The notes under the pieces: model-generated
Seen by the model: the letters and a program-made list of their open reading frames with translations, nothing else
Database searches by the model: none
What the model was told of the DNA's origin: nothing
Made by a program: the position numbers and the translations under genes
Shown here: one piece after another, positions 7,643 to 16,240 of the stretch
Numbering within the stretch: the stretch's first letter is position 1
Layout of the letters: every line of letters begins with the position of its first letter
Assembly (NCBI GenBank): GCA_947361225.1
Contig: CANAIK010000013.1
Coordinates: 1-36,044, forward strand
Length of the DNA stretch: 36,044 bases
Origin: an uncultured bacterium
GTDB lineage: Bacteria > Cyanobacteriota > Vampirovibrionia > Gastranaerophilales > Gastranaerophilaceae
Reading direction: 5' to 3'

Positions 7643-7855
7643 GAATTTATATACAACTTTACACCAAATATTCCTAAAAACTAATCATAATGTCATTTTC
7701 GAACTGACTAGAAAATAAGTCGAGATTTATCGAGACGTAATTTTTTCCCTCCTGTGTAGGTGTTTTTTGAATCTGATAATTGGTAAGATGCGAAAAACAA
7801 GTTCAGCATGACAACGATTTTAACTATTTTTAGTGTAATCTGCTACATAAGCCCC
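7641..7855 (-). repeat. Intergenic repeat, right copy (inverted relative to 1072-1230)
   Basis: About 215 nt. Read on the minus strand it begins GGGGCTTATGTAGCAGATTA and follows the left copy through GTCATGCTGAAC, CATCTTACCAATTATC and ATTAGTTTTTAGGA to TATATAAATTCC. It carries about 55 nt (around 7704-7760) missing from the left copy. The CATGCTGAA palindrome is partly eroded here. It fills almost the whole gap between the XRE gene and the small membrane protein gene. Confidence 0.85.
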
Positions 7856-7861
7856 AAAAAA

Positions 7862-8092
7862 TTAATTTCCCATTTGCTTTTTTAAAGCCGCTTCAAGTGT
7901 TTCGATTTTGTTTTCTAAAGTTTTCACTCTTAAAGCTGAATCGTCCGCTCCGATTGATTTTTTTTCATATTGTCTTTTTGTTATTCTAATTTCTTTTTTT
8001 AGCTTAAGACAATAAATTGAAAAAATAATGGCTGCAAGGATAAAACCCCCTAAAAAATAGCAAATATCAAACAATTCAACATTAAGATTCAT
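7862..8092 (-). CDS. Small membrane-anchored coiled-coil protein
   Basis: A 76-residue protein with one transmembrane helix near the N terminus (CYFLGGFILAAIIFSIYCL, ~residues 11-29), followed by a charged segment and a heptad-like coiled coil (LRVKTLENKIETLEAALKKQ, ~54-73). No family is recognised. The start is well supported by AAGGAGG five nucleotides upstream, inside the end of the rluD-type gene, which it overlaps by 11 nt. It is the last gene of the minus-strand run that includes lspA. The layout resembles small envelope scaffold or LapA/phage-shock-type proteins, but function is unknown. Confidence 0.72.
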   Translation of the reverse strand: MNLNVELFDICYFLGGFILAAIIFSIYCLKLKKEIRITKRQYEKKSIGADDSALRVKTLENKIETLEAALKKQMGN

Positions 8093-9041
8093 TTTTCCTC
8101 CTTAAAAAATTTAATACTTTAATAAAATCTTTGCTAAAATTTTCTTCTTTTAGCTCGAACTCTTTTAATTCACCTGTTTTTGGGTGATTAAAAGAAAGAT
8201 AATAGGATTGCAAAAGTTGCTCTTGAGTTTTAAGGTTGTAGAATTCATTCCTTAGAAAACTTTTAGACCCATACAAACTATCCCCGAAAACAGGGTGGTT
8301 AATTGACGCCATATGCACTCTAATTTGGTGGGTTCGACCGGTTTTAAGCTCAAGTTCAACTAAAGCAGCGCCAAGAAATTCTTCCAATACCTTATAGTAA
8401 GTAATGGCGCTAAGCCCCTCGTTATTGTCAGCTATTGTCATTTTAACGTTATTTTTAATGTAATGCACTAAAGACTTATCAATAATTCCTTGTTTTTCTA
8501 TAAATTGTCCAAGACAAATCGCTAAATATTTCCTTTTTGCGCTTTTTTCCTTAATTTGTTGAGCTAAACTTCGATAAGCGCAATCGGTTTTTGCTATTAC
8601 CATAAGCCCTGCGGTGTTTTTATCAAGCCTGTGGACAATACCCGGTCTATCAAGTCCCCCAAGAGTCGATAGGGAATTTTTGTATCGATAAATAAGTGCG
8701 TTAACTAAAGTTTTGTTATCGTCGAATTTTGTTGGATGACAAAGAAGGTTTTTTGGTTTATTAATAACCGCCAAATCATCGTCCTCAAAAACAATATCCA
8801 ACTCAAATTCATAGGGCGCAAGGGTTTTTGTTGTATTTATAAAAGAATCTATTTTATCTGACAAAACCTCTATATTATCGCCTTTTTTTAGTTTGTAGGA
8901 AGTTTTTTGAGGTTTTTTATTAACCAGAACGAGTCCTTGTTCAATGCATTGAGCAATTTTTGTGCGATTAAGTTCTATTAAATATTCCTTTAAAAAAATA
9001 TCGAGTCGGATTTTTTCCTCATTCTCAACTATAATATTCAT
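8082..9041 (-). CDS. rluD: RluA/RluD-family 23S rRNA pseudouridine synthase
   Basis: A 319-residue enzyme that isomerises uridines in rRNA to pseudouridine. An S4 RNA-binding domain covers residues ~11-60 (IRLDIFLKEYLIELNRTKIAQ). The catalytic domain has motif I with the nucleophilic aspartate (GIVHRLDKNTAGLMV, D140) and the GRTHQIRVHMASINHP motif (~235-250) plus VFGDSLYG. Length and domain order fit RluD/YlyB-type enzymes; the exact target uridines cannot be read from sequence. Its start codon overlaps the lspA stop as ATGA. An lspA-rluD pair is a common arrangement in bacteria, which supports the call. Confidence 0.93.
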   Translation of the reverse strand: MNIIVENEEKIRLDIFLKEYLIELNRTKIAQCIEQGLVLVNKKPQKTSYKLKKGDNIEVLSDKIDSFINTTKTLAPYEFELDIVFEDDDLAVINKPKNLLCHPTKFDDNKTLVNALIYRYKNSLSTLGGLDRPGIVHRLDKNTAGLMVIAKTDCAYRSLAQQIKEKSAKRKYLAICLGQFIEKQGIIDKSLVHYIKNNVKMTIADNNEGLSAITYYKVLEEFLGAALVELELKTGRTHQIRVHMASINHPVFGDSLYGSKSFLRNEFYNLKTQEQLLQSYYLSFNHPKTGELKEFELKEENFSKDFIKVLNFLRRKNES

Positions 9042-9511
9042 TTTGATTCTTTCTTTTGTTTTATTGTTTCAACCAGAACAAAGAAAAAATAAATTGTTAC
9101 AGAAAGAAAAATAAAAATATCAAAACAGTTAAAAATCGCAAAATCAACAAAATTGAGCTTAATATAATCTACAACATAACCAAATTTTATTCTTTCAACC
9201 AAATTTCCTAAAGCCCCTGAGGCAAATAAAACCGAGCACAAAAGAGGAAATTTATCTTTAAAAGCAAGGTTTTTTACAACATAATAACTTAAAAAAATTA
9301 AAGCAAAAACTGCAAGCAGGGAAAGAAAAACCGTTTTATCCTCAAACAAACCCCAGGCACTTCCCGTATTTGTTATATGGATAATAGAAAAAATCGGATT
9401 GTCTAAATCTTCAAAATAAGGATTAAAACTAAGTTTTCTTATTTGATTTCCAAAGTCAAAAAGGATTATTGTCATTAAAAAATAAAAAATTAAAGCTTTT
9501 TTGTCTTTCAC
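9038..9511 (-). CDS. lspA: Lipoprotein signal peptidase II
   Basis: A 157-residue, four-helix inner-membrane aspartyl protease that removes signal peptides from diacylglyceryl-modified prolipoproteins. Conserved blocks are NTGSAWGLF (~48-56), the GALGNLVERI region (~99-108), and the two catalytic aspartates D115 in GYVVDYI and D131 in FNCFDI. The common GNLIDR motif reads GNLVER here, a conservative change at a non-catalytic site. The start is GTG at 9511, directly after the TAG of the upstream gene, with AAGGAG eight nucleotides before it inside that gene. The presence of LspA implies lipoproteins in this cell. Confidence 0.93.
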   Translation of the reverse strand: MKDKKALIFYFLMTIILFDFGNQIRKLSFNPYFEDLDNPIFSIIHITNTGSAWGLFEDKTVFLSLLAVFALIFLSYYVVKNLAFKDKFPLLCSVLFASGALGNLVERIKFGYVVDYIKLNFVDFAIFNCFDIFIFLSVTIYFFFVLVETIKQKKESK

Positions 9512-10375
9512 CTAAAGCTCCTTTATAAATTTTTTGTCTTTTTCCATTGTCACTCTTTTTAGAACGTATGCCATTCCCAGGATTTCAATTTTTGCTTTCG
9601 AAGAATCGTCATTGGTTGAAATTTTTGTAAATCCAATAGAGGCAATTGCGTATTCGTCCAGGTTTCTTTTATTTGCTTTAACAATACGCTCCAATAAGCC
9701 TTCAGGAGGAATTTTTCTAAATTTTTCCTGATAATCTTTGGGCGGATAAGAAATTTCTTCTTTAGAAATCGCTCCAAGCGCAATAACATCTTGTGGTTTA
9801 TTCATAGTTAAAGAAATATCATATGGTTCACCTTGTTTAATAAACAAAGGAGTATTGAGGTTAATATCTAAATCCTTTGCAATTCCATATTTAAGGCTGG
9901 TTTCCTCCATTATAATATCGTCATAAATAATTCTCCAGGAATCGCCTTTTTTTGCTAAATAAATACTATAAACACTTTTGCCGTCTAAAAGTCCTATTTT
10001 TGATTTGTCTTTTTTGTTGTATTTTTTATTATCCTGGGGATAAAGTTTTGCCGTTGTTCTATCTGAAACCTGCGCTATTGCAATGTTATCAAAAGTTGTA
10101 ATCGAGTTAACTTTTGTTTCATATTTTATATTCTTATAAGTATTATAGGTTTTTTCAACCATTTTTGTAAGATCTTCGACATTAAACCCGTCAGCGCTCA
10201 TATAATCTTTGGAATAGAAAGTTTGAAAGGTTTTAAAATCGTGGTTTTTTAAGGCACGATTGTGCTTATTAAGAACAACCTTTATCTCGTTTATTTCGTT
10301 TTTATTGAATTCTTTAGCGCTTGTAAAGGGAGTTAACAAAGAAAACAGAATAAAAAATATAAATAGTTTTTTCAT
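9512..10375 (-). CDS. Exported protein with an NTF2/SnoaL-like domain
   Basis: A 287-residue protein with a signal peptide (MKKLFIFFILFSLLTPFTSA). Residues ~25-165 look like an NTF2/SnoaL-like cone: EINEIKVVLNKHNRALKNHDFKTF, FYSKDYMSADG, TTFDNIAIAQVSDRTTAKL and SVYSIYLAKKGDSWRIIYDD follow the family helix-helix-sheet pattern. The C-terminal ~115 residues (ITMNKPQDVIALGAISKEEISYP onward) are not recognised. A cone without obvious catalytic residues usually binds small molecules or proteins. The start follows AGAGGT. It abuts lspA with no gap, and the upstream exported-protein gene ends 15 nt away, so the four genes probably form an operon. Confidence 0.72.
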   Translation of the reverse strand: MKKLFIFFILFSLLTPFTSAKEFNKNEINEIKVVLNKHNRALKNHDFKTFQTFYSKDYMSADGFNVEDLTKMVEKTYNTYKNIKYETKVNSITTFDNIAIAQVSDRTTAKLYPQDNKKYNKKDKSKIGLLDGKSVYSIYLAKKGDSWRIIYDDIIMEETSLKYGIAKDLDINLNTPLFIKQGEPYDISLTMNKPQDVIALGAISKEEISYPPKDYQEKFRKIPPEGLLERIVKANKRNLDEYAIASIGFTKISTNDDSSKAKIEILGMAYVLKRVTMEKDKKFIKEL

Positions 10376-10390
10376 TTAAAATTACCTCTT

Positions 10391-10972
10391 TTAGTCTTTC
10401 TTAAACAAAAGATAATACTTTTTGGAATCATAATATAATATCATATCCCAAAAATTTCCTTTATCCCTGAATTCGATATAAGCCTTTGGAATGGGGGTTC
10501 TTTTGTTTGTTTTTCCCCATTTTTTTCCAATAAACTCCATTGTTTTTTTGCCCATTTTTTGAGTAAAACTGAGTTTTTTTGAGGGAAGTTTGTCTTCATA
10601 AAACCCCTCGGGGACAATTTCTTCTTTGTATATAGGAATTGTACAAATGACTTTTCCGTTTTCTTTAAATAGAATCCAGGTTTTCCCATCTTGTTCTCTT
10701 GGGGTTAGCAAATAATATCCAGGAGGGATTTTTATTGATTTAAAAACTAAAGTCACACCTGATCGAAACAAAGGATAAGGAGAATACATATATTTTGTAT
10801 AATCGTCGTTCTGATAAGGATCAAGCCCGAAAATATAGTTAAAATCAGCCTCTTTAAGCTCACTATAAATTTTTTCATAGTCATTAAGCTCAATCGTTGG
10901 AATGTTTTCATTAGCGAAAACAAAATTAAAGGATATAACTAATAATATTAAAAAAAGAATTCTATTTGCCAT
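10391..10972 (-). CDS. Exported protein of unknown function
   Basis: A 193-residue protein with an N-terminal signal sequence (MANRILFLILLVISFNFVFA). The mature part is rich in aromatic and charged residues; no family is recognised. Features include FNYIFGLDPYQNDDYTKYMYSPYP (~44-67; the first half is Tyr/Asp-rich), a possible beta sandwich around GVTLVFKSIKIPPGYYLL and the ending MILYYDSKKYYLLFKK. It is the first gene of the minus-strand run leading to lspA. Only 30 nt separate its start from the divergent gene at 11003, so the two promoters must overlap the coding ends. The Shine-Dalgarno is weak. Confidence 0.72.
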   Translation of the reverse strand: MANRILFLILLVISFNFVFANENIPTIELNDYEKIYSELKEADFNYIFGLDPYQNDDYTKYMYSPYPLFRSGVTLVFKSIKIPPGYYLLTPREQDGKTWILFKENGKVICTIPIYKEEIVPEGFYEDKLPSKKLSFTQKMGKKTMEFIGKKWGKTNKRTPIPKAYIEFRDKGNFWDMILYYDSKKYYLLFKKD

Positions 10973-10995
10973 AATTATCTATCTAATGCTACCAT
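10966..10995 (+). promoter_or_regulatory. Candidate extended -10 promoter giving a leaderless transcript
   Basis: TTGCCA (10966-10971), 18-nt spacer, TG-C-TACCAT (TACCAT at 10990-10995). Expected initiation is near 11002, at or next to the ATG at 11003, which has no clear Shine-Dalgarno. Confidence 0.4.
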
Positions 10996-11002
10996 AGAGA
11001 CT

Positions 11003-12721
11003 ATGGAAAATAAAGTGTTAGAAAAAAATTTATTCTATATTAAAAAATACAATAAAAACTTAGCAGATAAAATTCTTAACTCGAGTTTTAACAGCTCAAA
11101 TTGCGCTTTAACAAAAACCAATAAGGACGAATACAACTTAATTTATAAAAACACCTTAATCCACGATGCAAAAGGCGCAATAGAAGAATCAGAGAGAATC
11201 GTATCCACAATTAATGATATTAACGATTCAATTCGAATCGTTTATGGATTAGGTCTTGGATATTTGGTTGATTTAATGGCGCAAAAAATAAAAAAGGGTA
11301 GAATTCTCGTTTATGAGCCGAATTTGGACTTGCTTTCTTTTGTTTTATCAATAGCGCAAATTGACGCAATTGCAAATGACAGAGTTTTTATATACAACGA
11401 CGAATCCCAATTTTTAGATAAAATTAATAAAATTACAAACCACGAAACGACTTTAAGTATTAGTTTTTTAAATTCTTATAAAAATTTATTTTTTTATGAC
11501 ATTAAAAAAATTTTTAACAAAGCGCAGAATATCCTGGGAGAAAAAATAATCAACCATAACACCCTTATTAACAAAAGCGAGGAGGCGATTAGTTATTCAA
11601 CTAAGAATTTAGTTAATATTATAAAAAATCCTCCCTTGGATTCGATTAAAAATATTTACAAGGGAAAAACCGCTCTAATTCTATCAGCAGGACCAAGTTT
11701 AGCAAAAAATTTGGATTTAATTAAGAATAATCAAGATAAATTTGTAGTTTTTGCAGTTAACAGGGTTGTTAACTTATTAATCGAGAACTCAATTTGTCCT
11801 AATTTTGTTGTTAATATTGAATCAATCGATACCCTAAGACAATTTAGGGGAATTGACACCAAAAAACTTTGTTTTATTCTTGAAGGGTTTACAAACCCCA
11901 AAATCCACGCACTTGAAACGAAAAAAACCTTTAATTACTTATCTTGTGACAATTTTTTAAACCCCTGGATTAGAGAGTGCTTAAAAATTGACAATAACTT
12001 AAAATCAATAGGAACCGTAACTTATAGCGCCCTATCCAGCGCTTGTTTAATGGGTTTTAAAAAAATTATTCTGTTAGGATCCGATTTAGCTTTTCAAAAC
12101 GGGGATTGCTATTCAAAAACGCAAGGGTGGTATGAAGAATTAGAGTGCGTTTTAGAAGGGGAAGAATATTTAATAAAACCAAAAAACTACGATAAATTTT
12201 TGCAAAGTTTTAAAAACGACAAAACAAAACTTAGGGAATATTTAAATAAACTAAACAAAAATTTATGCACGGTTGTAAACGAGCAAGGAAAACTAATTCC
12301 AAGCAGGCTTGATTATAGTTTTTATATTAATCATTTAAGTAATTTTATTCTTAATCACAAAAATATCGATTTTATTAATTGTTCCAAGGGTGGAGCGTTA
12401 ATTAAAGGATGCAGCAATATTGATTTTTCTCAAGTTGTACAAAAACTTGAAAAAATCGAAAAAATTGATTTAAGCAATATAAAAACAAATTATGATACGG
12501 TTTTTATAGTTAAAAAAATTGATTCAACTATAGAAATCTTAAATAAATTTATTAATTCAATCGATAATACAAAAAACTATTATCAATTCAAGGATAACTT
12601 AATTCTAAAACCTTTTATTTATAAACTTTTAAATTCGGATAGTGAAAAAACAAGAATCAAAAAATCAATTGAGGAAATTATTAACAACTTAACAAATTGT
12701 AAGTCTTTCATCGTTCAATAA
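11003..12721 (+). CDS. DUF115/MptE-like (motility accessory factor-type) protein
   Basis: A 572-residue cytoplasmic protein of the 6-hydroxymethylpterin pyrophosphokinase MptE-like/DUF115 family. The core domain (residues ~215-390) shows KTALILSAGPSLAKNLDLI, FVVFAVNRVVNLL, PNFVVNIE, then SIGTVTYSALSSACLMGFKKIILLGSDLAF, matching the GPSL and GQDLA-type motifs of this family. In several bacteria, members called Maf sit in flagellar loci and are needed to glycosylate flagellin. No flagellar gene is visible here, and the next genes are chemosensory. A role in modifying pilin or another surface protein is a reasonable inference. Its 3' end overlaps the convergent CheW-like gene by 33 nt. Start choice is uncertain because no strong ribosome binding site is present. 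Confidence 0.82.
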   Translation: MENKVLEKNLFYIKKYNKNLADKILNSSFNSSNCALTKTNKDEYNLIYKNTLIHDAKGAIEESERIVSTINDINDSIRIVYGLGLGYLVDLMAQKIKKGRILVYEPNLDLLSFVLSIAQIDAIANDRVFIYNDESQFLDKINKITNHETTLSISFLNSYKNLFFYDIKKIFNKAQNILGEKIINHNTLINKSEEAISYSTKNLVNIIKNPPLDSIKNIYKGKTALILSAGPSLAKNLDLIKNNQDKFVVFAVNRVVNLLIENSICPNFVVNIESIDTLRQFRGIDTKKLCFILEGFTNPKIHALETKKTFNYLSCDNFLNPWIRECLKIDNNLKSIGTVTYSALSSACLMGFKKIILLGSDLAFQNGDCYSKTQGWYEELECVLEGEEYLIKPKNYDKFLQSFKNDKTKLREYLNKLNKNLCTVVNEQGKLIPSRLDYSFYINHLSNFILNHKNIDFINCSKGGALIKGCSNIDFSQVVQKLEKIEKIDLSNIKTNYDTVFIVKKIDSTIEILNKFINSIDNTKNYYQFKDNLILKPFIYKLLNSDSEKTRIKKSIEEIINNLTNCKSFIVQ

Positions 12722-13729
12722 TTTTTCAACATCCACAACTTGATAAATTTCCCCGTCTTTTACAAATTCAATCGAGTTTGCGTCTTGATTCTGGAGTTTA
12801 TTCTGCAAGATTTCATCAAAATCAATATTCATTGATTCACAAATTCCATCAGCTAAGATACCGATTTTAAATTCTGTGGAATTAAGAATAATTATTGTCG
12901 ATTTTTCCTTAATTTCCGTTTTTGAATTATTGTAGAACTTTCGAATATCAACAACCGTAATATAATCGCCTTTAATATTAATAAGCCCTAAGATATAATC
13001 GTTTGTATACGGAACTTTAATAAACTTTGAATTATTAACCTTGAAAAATTCCTTAACATTATTCATATTAATATAATATTTGACATTATTAATTACAAAA
13101 GACACGCCCATATCATAAAGAGGCTTTGTTTCCTGCACTTCGGTTGATATTTTGTTAATAAAATTTTTTCTATCCCTTAGAATCTTTTTTGATTCCTCAT
13201 CGTTAATAATATAAGTCATATCTTTAGAGCCTGATTCAAATTTATCAGGGTTTTGACTAACGTATTTAACGATATTTGCTTGATTTACAATATAAATATT
13301 CTCGGATTCGTTAATATATAAACCATTAAAAAAATGCTGGGATTTTTGATACGGAAGAGCGTGGATTTTATCAACTTCGAGTTTTTTAATATCCAGAACC
13401 TTGTCACAAATAATTGAGCAAACACCTTCCCCTGATTTAAGAACAAGAATTTTAGCACTCAAATCATAAATAATTCTATCGAGCTTAAAAATATCCCTTA
13501 AATCAAAAACACCAACAGGTTGTTGATTATATTTAATTAAACCCAAAACACAGCTTAACATTTCGTCCGGATAATCCAGTTCCGAAATTTTTGTAATTTC
13601 AAGAACATCTTGCGCTAAGAATCCATAAACTCGTTTGTCAATTTCAACCAGAGTATAGTTTTCGCTTATAGTTTGAGGCTCGTCTTCAATTAATGTATTC
13701 TTTTTTGTAACCAAATTATTCTTCTGCAT
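12689..13729 (-). CDS. Double CheW-domain chemosensory adaptor
   Basis: A 346-residue protein made of two CheW-like domains. The first is at ~25-165 (TLVEIDKRVYGFLAQDVLEI, VLGLIKYNQQPVGVFDLRDIF), the second at ~205-342 (VSFVINNVKYYINMNNVKEFF, ILGLINIKGDYITVVDIRKFY, FKIGILADGI). CheW domains couple methyl-accepting receptors to the P5 domain of CheA; a tandem copy could bridge two receptor or kinase units. It contains no receiver domain, so it is not CheV. It overlaps the upstream REC protein by 14 nt and is surely co-transcribed with it. The likely partners are the MCP at 15190 and the CheA hybrid at 16241. Confidence 0.88.
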   Translation of the reverse strand: MQKNNLVTKKNTLIEDEPQTISENYTLVEIDKRVYGFLAQDVLEITKISELDYPDEMLSCVLGLIKYNQQPVGVFDLRDIFKLDRIIYDLSAKILVLKSGEGVCSIICDKVLDIKKLEVDKIHALPYQKSQHFFNGLYINESENIYIVNQANIVKYVSQNPDKFESGSKDMTYIINDEESKKILRDRKNFINKISTEVQETKPLYDMGVSFVINNVKYYINMNNVKEFFKVNNSKFIKVPYTNDYILGLINIKGDYITVVDIRKFYNNSKTEIKEKSTIIILNSTEFKIGILADGICESMNIDFDEILQNKLQNQDANSIEFVKDGEIYQVVDVEKLLNDERLTIC

Positions 13730-15128
13730 TTTTAATCACCGTAGTTTCTTCTTTTGTTACTAAATCAAGTGCTTTTCGAGCATTTTTTTGAGCTTGGAAA
13801 AAATTAATACTTCCTTCACATTTGCAACAACTTGCCCCTATTATTGCGATAGGTGAAATTGAATTTGTCGAAGTTGAATTAATTATATTTTTAATAAAAT
13901 TCAATTTTTGATAAGCCTGTTTCTCGTTTTTAGCATATATTATAATATTATACTCATCAGCTTCGGTTTTATAAACCTGTTCGTTTTTATCCAAATAATC
14001 AACAATATTCTTGGAAATTTTTAAGTTAAGAATATCTGTTTCTTCTTCGTTTAAATTCTTAATTAAATAAGAATAATTATTTATTTCAAGAATCGCAAAA
14101 TAAAGATTATCATCGTTATTAAGGTTAATTTTCTCAAACATTTGAGGTAAATATTTTTCCTTAATTGAATCTTTTTGAGCCGAGTTTCTTTTTTTGTTAA
14201 TTTCTCTTGCAACAAAAAAAGAATTTAGAATATTTTTTATAAACTCGACTTTTTCCTGTTCGTTTGTCCATTTGGATTTTTCCTTAGAAAAAAAACTAAT
14301 GTGCGCAATTTCTTTTTCTTTATACTCGAAAGAAAAAGAAATATTGGAGAAAAACTCATCCTCGTTTACGATTGTTTTTAAATTAGGAGCATATTTTTTG
14401 AATAAAACAGGATTTTTAGAATCATATTTTTTTAAAATAGCATTTCGGAAAATAGGGCTTAAGATAAAATCTTTAATGTCGAAATAAACCGTTTTTGTTG
14501 AATTTAAGTTAATAACGCAAAGATTATATTCAAGTTCTTGATATAGAATTGAAGTGATTTTTTGAATTATTTTCTCATCCGATAAGCTAAAATCATAGTT
14601 TTGTTTAACTTTGTTCTCAAAATCAATTTTATTGAATTCTTTTTTTTCAACAACAGGTTCCTCTAATTCAACAACAACAGCCTGCTCAACTTTTTCAGCA
14701 ACAGGATGGAATCGAAGACTTGCCTTTAGAATATTTAGTTTATAATCTTCACTTAAAGGGTGTTCTTTTACGATTTTATAAGCTAAATCCAACAGTTCGT
14801 CAATATTGTCTTCTTTTTTTAAAAAATATTCACTTTGGTTATCTTTAATGTAGAATTTTGCATTTTTTTTATCCAAAACGCTGTATACAATGGTGGGAAT
14901 TAAAGAAATATCTTCGTTTTGTTTGATTAATCGAACTAAAGAAAATCCTCCGATTTTTGGCATTATAGCGTCTGTTATAATAATATCGGGCGCAATATCA
15001 TAAATAAGTTCAAGAGCTTTATTAGATTCTTGAATACCCCAAACTTCCCAGTTCGCTTTTGCAAAAGCGGTTTTTATCAAATTAAGAGAAGTTATACTAT
15101 CGTCTATTATTATTACTTTTTTTGTCAT
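13716..15128 (-). CDS. Response regulator: REC, GAF-like, degenerate GGDEF domain
   Basis: A 470-residue protein. Residues 1-120 are an intact receiver domain: acidic pair D9-D10, phospho-acceptor D53 in [10 protein letters not shown]83 and a lysine in YFLKKE. Residues ~185-330 look GAF-like ([22 protein letters not shown], ending [12 protein letters not shown]). The C-terminal ~130 residues follow the GGDEF fold, but the signature reads EADEY at ~388-392 and is probably not a cyclase; [24 protein letters not shown] matches the family's final block. It could serve as a c-di-GMP/GTP sensor or a protein-interaction output. It overlaps the CheW-domain gene and is divergent from the MCP gene, whose -35 box overlaps its start codon. 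It is probably the CheY-like output of this chemosensory cluster. Confidence 0.82.
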   Translation of the reverse strand: MTKKVIIIDDSITSLNLIKTAFAKANWEVWGIQESNKALELIYDIAPDIIITDAIMPKIGGFSLVRLIKQNEDISLIPTIVYSVLDKKNAKFYIKDNQSEYFLKKEDNIDELLDLAYKIVKEHPLSEDYKLNILKASLRFHPVAEKVEQAVVVELEEPVVEKKEFNKIDFENKVKQNYDFSLSDEKIIQKITSILYQELEYNLCVINLNSTKTVYFDIKDFILSPIFRNAILKKYDSKNPVLFKKYAPNLKTIVNEDEFFSNISFSFEYKEKEIAHISFFSKEKSKWTNEQEKVEFIKNILNSFFVAREINKKRNSAQKDSIKEKYLPQMFEKINLNNDDNLYFAILEINNYSYLIKNLNEEETDILNLKISKNIVDYLDKNEQVYKTEADEYNIIIYAKNEKQAYQKLNFIKNIINSTSTNSISPIAIIGASCCKCEGSINFFQAQKNARKALDLVTKEETTVIKNAEE

Positions 15129-15150
15129 GATTCAATTTATTGTTTATAAT
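15122..15150 (+). promoter_or_regulatory. Promoter of the MCP-CheA operon
   Basis: TTGTCA (15122-15127), 17-nt spacer, TATAAT (15145-15150). The -35 box overlaps the start codon of the divergent REC gene. Transcription would start near 15157, giving a ~33-nt leader with GGGTGG before the ATG at 15190. Confidence 0.65.
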
Positions 15151-15189
15151 TATAATACGATTATACATTTTTTTATAAAAGGGTGGAAT

Positions 15190-16236
15190 ATGTCAAAAGA
15201 AGTAAATAACAAAGTAAGCATCGCAAAAAAACTATTAAAAAAACAATTATTTGATTATAGTGTAATTTTTGTCGTTCTAGGGGCGATTTTTTATGTGGAT
15301 AAATTTCTGGAACTGTCAAATCGTGACAGTTTAATATTTTTCCTGGTTGGTTTTTTTGCACTAATAATTTTGCTTAAATATTCGACCAATTCTGTTAAAA
15401 AACCGCTGGACAATATTATTATTACGACTTTTGAGCGCACTTTAGATGATATTAGCTCAATTCAGGCTAAAAACAATTCACAAAAAGAAAACCATAATTT
15501 AGTTGATACAAAAATTAAAAATATGCAAACCTTAGCTGCAAACCTTCAAAAATACGCTGCTTCAATGGACGATCTTACCAATCAGGCAAATGAGAAAACA
15601 AACAAATCATTGAGCTTTACAAACAACGAATACAGTGCAGTTAAGACAAATATTGAAAAAATGTTCTCAATAAGACACAAAATTCAAACCATAGCTGAAC
15701 TTATCCTGGAATTATCGGATTTTGTTCAATCAATATCGTCCACCATTGGTCTTGTTGAGGATATTGCGGAACAAACAAATCTTCTGGCGCTAAACGCAGC
15801 CGTTGAAGCCGCAAGGGCGGGGGAACACGGAAAAGGCTTTGCCGTTGTAGCATCTGAAATTAGAAAATTAGCAGACGAATCAAAACAAGCAACAACAAAA
15901 ATAATTTCTTTAATTAATGATATCCAGCAAACTGCAAATTCAACCGTTCTTGCAACTGAAGAAGGAACAAAAGAAATTGAATCGGGTTTAGAATTAGCTC
16001 ATATTATTAGTGAGAATATCGAAAAACTAATTAATTCAATGAACGATATTTCCTCTAATATGAAAGAAGTTATTGCGTCGTCTAAACAAATTAACACTGA
16101 TTCTAAGGCGTGCGAGAACTATATTGAAGAAATTGCTAAAATGGCTGAAGTTAATAAAGAAATAACCAGTCAAAACGACTCAATTTTTGAAAAAATAGAA
16201 ACAACATCGAACGATTTAAAACAATTGGTAATTTAA
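15190..16236 (+). CDS. Minimal methyl-accepting chemotaxis protein
   Basis: A 348-residue receptor with two hydrophobic helices (~21-37 and ~47-65) separated by only about ten residues, so it has essentially no periplasmic sensor domain. No HAMP domain is evident. The rest is a cytoplasmic signalling coiled coil with a canonical hairpin tip at ~190-230 ([20 protein letters not shown], then [15 protein letters not shown]), the CheA/CheW contact site. A longer frame opens at 15127, but the start at 15190 has GGGTGG just upstream and the longer form would begin inside the promoter. The gene is followed by cheA after 4 nt. Sensing must occur through the membrane helices, the cytoplasmic rod or a partner protein. 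Confidence 0.9.
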   Translation: MSKEVNNKVSIAKKLLKKQLFDYSVIFVVLGAIFYVDKFLELSNRDSLIFFLVGFFALIILLKYSTNSVKKPLDNIIITTFERTLDDISSIQAKNNSQKENHNLVDTKIKNMQTLAANLQKYAASMDDLTNQANEKTNKSLSFTNNEYSAVKTNIEKMFSIRHKIQTIAELILELSDFVQSISSTIGLVEDIAEQTNLLALNAAVEAARAGEHGKGFAVVASEIRKLADESKQATTKIISLINDIQQTANSTVLATEEGTKEIESGLELAHIISENIEKLINSMNDISSNMKEVIASSKQINTDSKACENYIEEIAKMAEVNKEITSQNDSIFEKIETTSNDLKQLVI

Positions 16237-16240
16237 AACA

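Noticed and set aside
1072-7855. Classical composite transposon or IS-bounded element
   Set aside because: No transposase, integrase or target-site duplication is visible; only an inverted intergenic repeat is supported.
9038-9511. Loss of a catalytic residue in LspA (GNLVER instead of GNLIDR)
   Set aside because: The catalytic pair is the Asp in VVDY and the Asp in FNCFD, both present; the changed site is not catalytic.
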